In this document: positions 1 through 4,721 of the stretch, piece after piece
Layout: every line of letters starts with the position of its first letter
Position numbering within the stretch: the first letter of the stretch is position 1
Source: CAZGLK01 sp964526375
GTDB lineage: Bacteria > Patescibacteriota > Minisyncoccia > JACQLN01
Length of the DNA: 5,113 nt
Reading direction: 5' to 3'
NCBI GenBank assembly: GCA_964526375.1
Contig: CAZGLK010000051.1
Span: 1 to 5,113 of the forward strand
Translations under genes and position numbers: made by a program
Notes under the pieces: model-generated
Seen by the model: the letters and a program-made list of their open reading frames with translations, nothing else
Told to the model about the DNA's origin: nothing
The model's database searches: none

Positions 1-286
1 CAATTTCAACATTTCTGCCGAGGACATTCAATTGATTAAGACAAAATTTCATCCTGCCCGCGTACTCAATTAAATCGTCTCCGCTCAACAAAGAAGAAAA
101 CTCTTTATCCACAAGCGCAGCCAGTCCTTGCGCGCTTTTGAAATATTGCCTTACAATTGCTGGGAATCTTTCTGTTAATGCTTCATCTGCCAAGGCTGCT
201 TGCGTAATCTGCGACCGAAAGATATTTTGCTCGTAGGTATCAAGCTCACTTCGCTCAAATCGCATCTTAACCATTTGCTCCTCCAT
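1..286 (-). CDS. Hypothetical protein, N-terminal 95 residues (gene runs off the window)
   Basis: The frame is open from an ATG at 286-284 to the window edge with no stop, so the C-terminus is missing. The start is supported by AAGGAG at 300-295, eight bases upstream, and by the conserved 75-bp upstream repeat that places the start at the same distance as in the gene at 1375-2034. In-frame ATGs at codons 5 and 8 are possible alternatives. The visible part begins MEEQMVKMRFERSELDTYEQ and is charged, probably mostly helical, with no signal peptide or membrane segment. I do not recognise the family. Base composition is about 40% G+C in the lines counted, much lower than the gene at 580-1062. It is divergent from that gene and has its own promoter at 346-374. 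Coding status is likely; function is unknown. Confidence 0.72.
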   Translation of the reverse strand, partial: MEEQMVKMRFERSELDTYEQNIFRSQITQAALADEALTERFPAIVRQYFKSAQGLAALVDKEFSSLLSGDDLIEYAGRMKFCLNQLNVLGRNVEI

Positions 287-306
287 TTCTAACACTCCTT
301 CGGTAG

Positions 307-381
307 TAAATATGAGTCAAAAGAACCACCCCAAAGAACAACCCCAGCTAAGCATACCTAGCCTACATGGTCAAGCCTGTT
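307..381 (-). repeat. 75-bp intergenic repeat, copy 1 (promoter/leader of gene 1-286)
   Basis: This stretch aligns without gaps to 2055-2129 with 65 of 75 bases identical, and all ten differences are transitions. Read on the minus strand it contains a -35-like TTGACC (374-369), the block TATGCTTA (356-349) and then GGGGTTGTTCTTT. It ends shortly before the Shine-Dalgarno of the gene at 1-286. In both copies the -35 T lies exactly 88 bases from the first base of the start codon, which ties the repeat to the downstream minus-strand gene. Confidence 0.85.
346..374 (-). promoter_or_regulatory. Putative extended -10 promoter for gene 1-286
   Basis: TTGACC (374-369), a 17-bp spacer and TTAGCT (351-346) preceded directly by TGC form a sigma-70-like promoter with an extended -10. 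The -10 hexamer alone is weak, but the same arrangement recurs at 2094-2122 and 4633-4661. Transcription would begin near 339 and give a leader of about 53 nt. Confidence 0.55.
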
Positions 382-385
382 AAAC

Positions 386-414
386 TTGACAGAATGATAT
401 AGACTTGCTATACT
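386..414 (+). promoter_or_regulatory. Strong sigma-70-type promoter for gene 580-1062
   Basis: TTGACA (386-391), a spacer of exactly 17 bp and TATACT (409-414), with TGC immediately before the -10, is nearly consensus. Its -35 lies only 11 bp from the divergent minus-strand -35 at 369-374, so two polymerases could hardly bind at once. The expected start is near 421, giving a leader of about 159 nt before the ATG at 580. Confidence 0.8.
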
Positions 415-447
415 ATATTTGTTAAGCTAGTACCTTAATTTTTGGCT

Positions 448-501
448 TCTGCAGTAACAAAGGGTATGCTAATTCAGTAGTTTTTCCTTTGTTGCTGCAG
501 A
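448..501 (+). promoter_or_regulatory. Long stem-loop in the leader of gene 580-1062
   Basis: TCTGCAGTAACAAAGG (448-463) pairs with CCTTTGTTGCTGCAGA (486-501) over 16 base pairs, one of them G-U, around a 22-nt loop. No T-tract follows, so it is not an intrinsic terminator. It lies just downstream of the promoter at 386-414 and should form in the mRNA leader. Two smaller hairpins follow: CTGCTGG/CCAGTAG (525-531 with 537-543) and the one covering the ribosome binding site. The function is unknown; a cis-regulatory leader or an mRNA-stabilising 5' hairpin are both possible. Confidence 0.65.
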
Positions 502-559
502 GATGCGGTTACCTCACAATTCACCTGCTGGATGGCCCAGTAGCGTGGTATTGCGGAGC

Positions 560-575
560 ACCTCTCCAAGGAGGT
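560..575 (+). promoter_or_regulatory. Hairpin that can hide the Shine-Dalgarno of gene 580-1062
   Basis: ACCTCT (560-565) can pair with GGAGGT (570-575) around a CCAA loop, masking most of the Shine-Dalgarno AAGGAGGT (568-575) that precedes the ATG at 580. A second ACCTC at 511-515 could pair with the same bases, so alternative folds are possible. Pairing is visible in the sequence; a regulatory role is inferred. Confidence 0.5.
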
Positions 576-579
576 TCCT

Positions 580-1062
580 ATGAGTCTGCTCATTCAGCGC
601 GTCCTCGGTGTCGTGACAAACGACATCCAGGTCAGTGGTCTCACGTCGCAGGAGTTCCCGGAGTCGAGGTGGAGAGAAGCGATTCTCTTCTACCTCTTCG
701 GGATCTGGGCCAACCGACAGAGTGTGACCTATCGCCCAAAGATTTGCTTCAGCGATATCACCCTCCGCCTCGACCGGTCCTCCGACGACGGCGAGTACTA
801 CGTCTACGGCACGCCGACCGAGGAACTTCCGTACCCGTTTCCCATCCGCGAGGACGAGAAACTGACGGTGCGGTCGTTCAGGCAGGTGGATGTGGAAGTG
901 GCTCTGGCCCGGTTCGTGAAGAACGACCGGATCAAGCTACTGACGCTCTCCCTGCGTTACTCGGGTCGTCTCATGCTCTGGAAGAAGTCGCGGCGCGGCC
1001 AGTACGGCTGCACAGCGACCGACATCCCGAGATCGTGGGGCGTCCACGGGCCGGAGTGGTAG
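580..1062 (+). CDS. Hypothetical protein, 160 aa, GC-rich
   Basis: The ATG at 580 has AAGGAGGT at 568-575, a near-consensus promoter at 386-414 and a clear terminator 51 bp after the stop, so this is a complete single-gene transcription unit. The competing frame at 489-1178 lacks a ribosome binding site and reads like an off-frame shadow rich in Arg, Gly and Pro. The protein has no signal peptide or membrane segment; it contains a Trp/Arg-rich patch (ESRWREAILFYLFGIWANR, residues 28-46) and a basic C-terminal part (WKKSRRGQYG, from residue 133). I do not recognise the family. Codons end mainly in G or C, and G+C is about 60% in the lines counted (601-660, 841-900) against about 40% in 1-180, which may indicate a different origin or different codon selection. 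Function is unknown. Confidence 0.8.
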   Translation: MSLLIQRVLGVVTNDIQVSGLTSQEFPESRWREAILFYLFGIWANRQSVTYRPKICFSDITLRLDRSSDDGEYYVYGTPTEELPYPFPIREDEKLTVRSFRQVDVEVALARFVKNDRIKLLTLSLRYSGRLMLWKKSRRGQYGCTATDIPRSWGVHGPEW

Positions 1063-1112
1063 GCGCAGTAGGGATTAACGGACAACCGCCCCACCAAGTG
1101 TTGTCCAAAACA

Positions 1113-1145
1113 GGCACCGTTCAGTTGACGGTGCCTTTTGCTTTT
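1113..1145 (+). terminator. Intrinsic terminator of gene 580-1062
   Basis: GGCACCGT (1113-1120) and ACGGTGCC (1128-1135) form a perfect 8-bp GC-rich stem with a 7-nt loop, followed directly by TTTTGCTTTT. It lies 51 bp after the stop codon at 1060-1062. Confidence 0.9.
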
Positions 1146-1172
1146 AATTTTTCAAAGAATTTGCCACCAAGG

Positions 1173-1213
1173 CAGTAAATTTTTCAGTCCATTTTCAATT
1201 GAAAAATTTACTG
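1173..1213. repeat. Perfect 14-bp inverted repeat between convergent genes
   Basis: CAGTAAATTTTTCA (1173-1186) and TGAAAAATTTACTG (1200-1213) are exact reverse complements separated by 13 bp. Neither strand has a T-tract after the stem, so it does not look like a standard terminator. The inner AATTTTTCA also occurs at 1146-1154. It may be a protein-binding site, a repeat-element remnant or an mRNA 3'-end structure; the role is not evident. Confidence 0.7.
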
Positions 1214-1258
1214 ATCGGACTAATTCAAGTATTCTGCCCAAGTTAGACTTTGACGAAT

Positions 1259-1287
1259 AAAAAAGGAGGGCAGAGCCCGCGGTCTCC
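1259..1287 (-). terminator. Second putative terminator for the minus-strand gene 1375-2034
   Basis: Read on the minus strand, GGAG (1287-1284) pairs with CTCC (1268-1265) and an inner GGC/GCC pairs around TCT, with a six-base bulge on one side. Six Ts follow directly (1264-1259). The bulged stem makes it weaker than the terminator at 1113-1145, but position and U-tract fit a backup terminator. Confidence 0.5.
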
Positions 1288-1310
1288 TGCTTAAAACCAT
1301 GAAATATCGG

Positions 1311-1351
1311 GAAGAAGAAAGCCGCCTCACCTGTTCGGGATATTGGCGGCT
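1311..1351 (-). terminator. Putative terminator directly after gene 1375-2034
   Basis: On the minus strand AGCCGCC (1351-1345) pairs with GGCGGCT (1326-1320) around an 18-nt loop and is followed by TTTCTTCTTC (1319-1310 region). It starts 23 bp beyond the TGA stop at 1377-1375. The loop is long and the T-tract interrupted, so efficiency is uncertain. Confidence 0.5.
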
Positions 1352-1374
1352 GTAGATTTTGGTGCTGATGGCGG

Positions 1375-2034
1375 TCATGGCGTTACAGCTGCACGCACCG
1401 GTTCTCTTGCTCGATACTTGAACCATAGCAAGGTCGCGAGACCGAGTAGGAACAAGTTAACCGAGGTGAGAATCTCGAGCACCCACTCGTTGATGGCAAA
1501 TGCGTAAATGACCCAGAAAGCGGTGGATAGAGTATAGACAACGAGTAGTTTGATCTCGACCGCTCCAGTCTTCTTCGTCTTCCAGAGTTCTAGTGGTTGC
1601 GTTGCCAACGAGTAGATGATACCCACAGAGACAATTGTGAACACTTCGTTCTTCCACGGGAGAAACGCCATTGCTGGAACCATGAGCGCAAGGCAGAAGA
1701 ATTGCACCTTCTCCCACTTGGCAAAGCCCTTGTACTTCCACAGTCCGAGCAAAATCGGAATGTGGACAAGCGTGAGAGCCACACCATTAAACATGGCGGC
1801 GATCCCGTGGATGTGGATGCCGTAGAAAAAGAAGGCAGCGAGGGCGAACAGGAAATAGGAGAACCAGCTAACCGAGACCGATTCGCCGGACTTCCCTCGC
1901 CAGATCGCTTGATTCTGCTTCCAGAGGCCCCACCCCTCGATAAAGGTGAAAATGATCGCGCCGAAAGACCCGACGACGACCGCATTCCAGCCCCAGTTCT
2001 GGTACTCAACCGTACTTCTGACGAATTCGTACAA
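1375..2034 (-). CDS. Seven-TM PQ-loop / SWEET-like membrane protein, 219 aa
   Basis: The protein shows about seven hydrophobic segments (residues 18-38, 55-75, 78-99, 107-126, 130-150, 160-180, 184-205), giving a 3+1+3 layout like SWEET sugar transporters and other MtN3/PQ-loop proteins. Two repeats are visible: KQNQAIWRGKSGESVSVSWF (39-58) and TQPLELWKTKKTGAVEI (145-161). Both match the pattern P-Q-x4-W/Y-K/R-x-K-S/T, but the proline of the PQ pair is Lys in the first and Thr in the second; the glutamine is kept. Bacterial members are usually single-repeat SemiSWEETs of about 90 residues, so a fused two-repeat form is less common. The start is TTG at 2034, chosen because AAGGAGGT (2047-2040) lies five bases upstream and no other start occurs nearby. 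Family assignment is from motif and topology; substrate is unknown, and loss of the prolines leaves sugar transport unproven. Confidence 0.75.
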   Translation of the reverse strand: MYEFVRSTVEYQNWGWNAVVVGSFGAIIFTFIEGWGLWKQNQAIWRGKSGESVSVSWFSYFLFALAAFFFYGIHIHGIAAMFNGVALTLVHIPILLGLWKYKGFAKWEKVQFFCLALMVPAMAFLPWKNEVFTIVSVGIIYSLATQPLELWKTKKTGAVEIKLLVVYTLSTAFWVIYAFAINEWVLEILTSVNLFLLGLATLLWFKYRAREPVRAAVTP

Positions 2035-2054
2035 CCCGCACCTCCTTCCTAGGA

Positions 2055-2129
2055 TAAATGTGAATCAAAAGAACCACCCTAAAGAACAACCCCAGTTAAG
2101 CATACCCAACTTACATAGTCAAGCTCGTT
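2055..2129 (-). repeat. 75-bp intergenic repeat, copy 2 (promoter/leader of gene 1375-2034)
   Basis: This is the partner of 307-381. On the minus strand it holds TTGACT (2122-2117), TATGCTTA (2104-2097) and the shared GGGGTTGTTCTTT, then runs to within a few bases of the Shine-Dalgarno of the SWEET-like gene. A short inverted repeat around TATGCTT is AGTT/AACT here and GGCT/AGCT in copy 1. One pair has changed from T-A to C-G and another from A-T to G-T, so pairing is kept in both copies. Confidence 0.85.
2094..2122 (-). promoter_or_regulatory. Putative extended -10 promoter for gene 1375-2034
   Basis: TTGACT (2122-2117), a 17-bp spacer and TTAACT (2099-2094) preceded by TGC give a sigma-70-like promoter with extended -10. 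The predicted start near 2087 gives a 53-nt leader, the same length as for the gene at 1-286. Confidence 0.55.
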
Positions 2130-2144
2130 CTACGACTTCTACGA

Positions 2145-2192
2145 TGGTCCCATTTTTATGTGATAGCATCCAGGAAGGGACCAGTGTTTTTT
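2145..2192 (+). terminator. Terminator-like hairpin on the plus strand with no plus-strand gene before it
   Basis: TGGTCCC (2145-2151) and GGGACCA (2177-2183) pair perfectly around a 25-nt loop, and six Ts follow at 2187-2192. On the minus strand the stem has no T-tract after it. It would therefore stop plus-strand transcription that runs antisense to the leader of gene 1375-2034. The long loop lowers confidence. Confidence 0.45.
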
Positions 2193-2234
2193 AAACAAAA
2201 AAATTGGAAATTGATTGAAAATTGCTAAATTGTG

Positions 2235-2260
2235 TCCCTGCGGGACATCTCCCGCAGGGA
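2235..2260 (-). terminator. Strong hairpin after ftsK, probable 3'-end structure
   Basis: TCCCTGCGGG (2235-2244) and CCCGCAGGGA (2251-2260) form a perfect 10-bp GC-rich stem with a 6-nt loop, 23 bp past the ftsK stop. The minus strand has no immediate U-tract; it continues as AT-rich DNA with repeated CAATTT blocks and a run of seven Ts at 2206-2200. It may be a non-canonical terminator or a block to 3' exonucleases. Confidence 0.55.
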
Positions 2261-2283
2261 GATAAATTGAAAATTATTGCCTT

Positions 2284-4542
2284 CTAGCTATCCAATGGCT
2301 TTTCAAACCTGGGTTCCCCGACCAAAGTATTCTCACTGGCGCTGCTGACACCAACCAGAACTTCCCTCGGCTTGGCGCCTTCGCCCGGGCCAATAAGACC
2401 TTGGGCTTCTAAAATGTCCAGCAGTCGGGCAGCGCGGGCGTAGCCGACTTTCAAACGGCGCTGCAGCAGAGAAGCCGAGGCCTTGCCGGCTTGCATAATA
2501 ACCTCTTTAGCTTGGGGCAGAAACTCATCTTCCAATTCTTCGGCCTCGGCCGTTTTCTCCAAATCCAAGGGACTGACTTTAATCTCCAGAGTCTTAGCCG
2601 ATGATAACACCGCCGATTCCTCCTCAACAACAGGTTCAACTTGATGGGATCTTACAAAGTTAACCACTTTTTTAACCTCCTTGTCGGAAACAAATGTTCC
2701 TTGAATCCGTTTAGGCTTGGCAGCGTCAGCCGAAATAAACAGCATATCGCCCGAGCCCAGCAATTTTTCGGCGCCAGCCGAGTCCAAAATAGTACGCGAA
2801 TCAATGTGCGAAACCACCGCAAAAGCCGCCCGGCTGGTGATGTTGGCTTTAATAAGCCCGGTGATAACCTCAACCGACGGACGCTGGGTGGCTAAAACCA
2901 AATGCACCCCGACGGCGCGGGCCATCTGGGCCAGTCTCACCACCGCGCCTTCAATTTCGTGGCCGTAGGCGGCCATAAGATCAGCCAGTTCGTCTATCAC
3001 CACCACAATATAGGGCATCAGCTCCTCGCCTTTTTTGGCATTGACTTGTGAATTGTAGGCTTGAATATCGCGACAGCTCCGGCCCGACAAAACCTCGTAG
3101 CGACGCTCCATTTCAGCCACGGCCCACTTTAAGGCCGAAACCACTTTTTTGGGCTCCACTATCACGGGAGTCAAAAGATGAGGGATACCGTTGTATAAAG
3201 TCAGCTCCACCCGTTTGGGATCTATTAAAATAAAGCGCAAAATTTCGGGTGAGTGCTGGAATAAAAAGTTAACGATCATGGAGTTGATGGCAATGCTTTT
3301 GCCCGAACCGGTGGCGCCGGCTATTAACAAATGCGGCATCTTGGTAAGGGTGGTCCAAACGGGACGTCCCGAAACGTCTTTGCCCAGAGCAATGTTCAAA
3401 AAAGTTTTATTCTCGCCGGGCTCAAAAGCCTGCAGCATGCTTTTTAAGCCCACAATCATGGGCCGAGTATTGGGAATCTCTATGCCCACCAAAGATTTTC
3501 CGGGAATGGGCGCCTCTATGCGCAGGGAGTGCACCGCTAAAGCCAGGGAGAGGTCTTTGTGCAAGGCGGTAATCTGGGCAAGTTTAACCCCGGTGGCCGG
3601 CCTTAAAGTAAATTGGGTTACGGCCGGGCCGATGTTAACCTCCGACATTTCCACCGGTATGCCGAAATTTTCCAAAGTTTTTTGAATAATAACAGCGTTG
3701 GATTTAATGTCACCGGTTACAGGCAGGCTGCCGTCGTCTTCCAAAAGTTCCAGCGGCGGAAATTTGTAGCCGGCCGCCGCGGGCAGAATGTTAAGACCGA
3801 AGGGGTTTTCCGCGAGGCGTTTGCCCGCCTGCGCCCCAGCTAAAACAGGCCCTGAGGCGGGGGAGTTTATGGTAACGGTATCTTCGGCCGGGGCCGGTTT
3901 GGGCGGGCCTGTTTTTAGCGCGGGCTTAATGGATTTAGCTTTATTAACCGCCATCGCCATGTGAGTAACCAAGCCCTTTTCTAAAACCAATTTCCTTTCG
4001 GCCACCATTTCACCCTCCAGATTAGGCTTAAAAATTATCTTTTCTTTAATTTGATCTTTAAGCGCGATTCTAAAAGTAATGAGCACGGCCGAAATAAGAA
4101 AAGCCATAAAAAATATCAGCGCGCCCCAGAAGCCAAAAAAATGCAGCCACGGCCAGCTGAATAAATAACCAACCACACCACCAGCGCGGCTGGATTGCCC
4201 CGCCAGTTCCATCAAACCCAACAAACTTAACAGCAGCAACATGCCGCCGACAAATGTAGAGCCAAGAATCTTTTTCTTTTCCGAAACCAAAACAAAAAAG
4301 GCCATCACAAAAAGCGTCAGCGGCAAAAAGAAACTGCCTTTGCCAAAAAGGTAGCCCGAGGCCTCGGTGATGCTATTAGACAACGACCCCGAAAAACCAA
4401 AGTAAGACAGAGTAACAGTTAAAGCCAAAGCCAAAAGCACCACCCCGGCCACGCCGCGCTTTACTCCCGACTCCAAATGCACCCAGCCCGAACTTTTGGG
4501 CTTTCTGGGGAGTCTTTTAACTTCATCTTTCGCATTCGCCAT
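2284..4542 (-). CDS. ftsK: FtsK/SpoIIIE-family DNA translocase, 752 aa
   Basis: FtsK is a membrane-anchored, ATP-driven hexameric motor that pumps double-stranded DNA at the division septum to clear and segregate chromosomes. Four transmembrane segments are visible (about 29-51, 70-87, 92-114, 129-157), then a short Pro/Ala-rich linker (about 200-260) and the motor domain (about 270-630). The Walker A motif GATGSGKS is at 409-416, Walker B VVVIDE at 513-518 and the conserved ATQRPS at 551-556. A C-terminal winged-helix gamma domain (about 673-730, with ASLLQRRLKVGYARAARLLD) is intact; in the family it reads oriented DNA signals and contacts XerD. Length is close to SpoIIIE-type proteins and far shorter than E. 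coli FtsK, because the linker is short. No key residue is missing. The ATG at 4542 has no Shine-Dalgarno, and a TATAAT box ends six bases upstream, suggesting a leaderless message. It is divergent from the gene at 4722. Confidence 0.97.
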   Translation of the reverse strand: MANAKDEVKRLPRKPKSSGWVHLESGVKRGVAGVVLLALALTVTLSYFGFSGSLSNSITEASGYLFGKGSFFLPLTLFVMAFFVLVSEKKKILGSTFVGGMLLLLSLLGLMELAGQSSRAGGVVGYLFSWPWLHFFGFWGALIFFMAFLISAVLITFRIALKDQIKEKIIFKPNLEGEMVAERKLVLEKGLVTHMAMAVNKAKSIKPALKTGPPKPAPAEDTVTINSPASGPVLAGAQAGKRLAENPFGLNILPAAAGYKFPPLELLEDDGSLPVTGDIKSNAVIIQKTLENFGIPVEMSEVNIGPAVTQFTLRPATGVKLAQITALHKDLSLALAVHSLRIEAPIPGKSLVGIEIPNTRPMIVGLKSMLQAFEPGENKTFLNIALGKDVSGRPVWTTLTKMPHLLIAGATGSGKSIAINSMIVNFLFQHSPEILRFILIDPKRVELTLYNGIPHLLTPVIVEPKKVVSALKWAVAEMERRYEVLSGRSCRDIQAYNSQVNAKKGEELMPYIVVVIDELADLMAAYGHEIEGAVVRLAQMARAVGVHLVLATQRPSVEVITGLIKANITSRAAFAVVSHIDSRTILDSAGAEKLLGSGDMLFISADAAKPKRIQGTFVSDKEVKKVVNFVRSHQVEPVVEEESAVLSSAKTLEIKVSPLDLEKTAEAEELEDEFLPQAKEVIMQAGKASASLLQRRLKVGYARAARLLDILEAQGLIGPGEGAKPREVLVGVSSASENTLVGEPRFEKPLDS

Positions 4543-4548
4543 AATGGG

Positions 4549-4557
4549 ATTATATCA
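4549..4557 (-). promoter_or_regulatory. Extended -10 box placing the ftsK transcript start at its ATG
   Basis: On the minus strand TGATATAAT (4557-4549) is a perfect -10 hexamer with the TGn extension. Six bases (CCCATT) separate it from the ATG at 4542, so transcription should begin at or beside the A of the start codon. No -35 match is seen at 4572-4577, which fits an extended -10 promoter. Confidence 0.7.
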
Positions 4558-4574
4558 CAAAAACGGCTGTGGAG

Positions 4575-4608
4575 AGAGGCCTGGCCTCCCTAGGGAGGCC
4601 AGGCCTCT
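4575..4608. repeat. 34-bp perfect palindrome built of four nested half-sites
   Basis: The two 17-bp arms are exact reverse complements with no spacer, centred between 4591 and 4592. Each arm is itself nearly palindromic: the order is GAGGCC, T, GGCCTC, CCTAGG, GAGGCC, A, GGCCTC (4576-4607). It lies between the divergent ftsK and 4722 promoters, about 20 bp upstream of the ftsK -10 box. Candidate roles are an operator for paired dimers, a cruciform site or a mobile intergenic hairpin element; none is proven. Confidence 0.85.
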
Positions 4609-4624
4609 ACCGACCTCTACCGAC
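4604..4624. repeat. Two tandem copies of CCTCTACCGA
   Basis: CCTCTACCGA occurs at 4604-4613 and again at 4614-4623, followed by C. The first copy overlaps the right end of the 34-bp palindrome, so the pair may have arisen by slippage or insertion at the palindrome edge. Confidence 0.75.
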
Positions 4625-4632
4625 AACAAATC

Positions 4633-4661
4633 TTGACGGACAAAGGCAAGTATGCTTACAT
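4633..4661 (+). promoter_or_regulatory. Putative extended -10 promoter for gene 4722-5072
   Basis: TTGACG (4633-4638), a 17-bp spacer and TTACAT (4656-4661) preceded by TGC form the promoter. The shared block TATGCTTA sits at 4651-4658, exactly 12 bp after the -35, as in both 75-bp repeats, and GTTCTT follows at 4669-4674 as in those copies. The start codon is 89 bp from the first base of the -35, against 88 in the other two. Confidence 0.55.
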
Positions 4662-4721
4662 TGAGAAAGTTCTTAAAAAATGGGCTAAAAGATCAACCTT
4701 CAACCAACCACAGGAGGTAAG

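Noticed and set aside
489..1178. 229-codon open frame on the plus strand overlapping gene 580-1062
   Set aside because: It has no ribosome binding site, runs through the terminator at 1113-1145 and its product is the Arg/Gly/Pro-rich kind expected from an off-frame reading of GC-rich coding DNA.
1220..1426. 68-codon minus-strand frame overlapping the end of the SWEET-like gene
   Set aside because: It starts inside the upstream gene without a ribosome binding site and crosses both putative terminators (1311-1351 and 1259-1287).
2066..2086. AGGGTGG on the minus strand, resembling the T-box antiterminator
   Set aside because: The rest of the T-box consensus (NACCGCG) and the stem I elements are absent, and no antiterminator/terminator pair is visible before the start codon.
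2095..2101. GTTAAGC resembling an integron core site (GTTRRRY); another at 421-427
   Set aside because: Copy 1 of the repeat has GCTAAGC at the matching place, and no paired inverse core site at a suitable distance forms an attC-like fold.
2451..3843. Several 60-164 codon frames on both strands inside ftsK
   Set aside because: They are shadows of a well conserved FtsK coding frame with intact Walker motifs and gamma domain.
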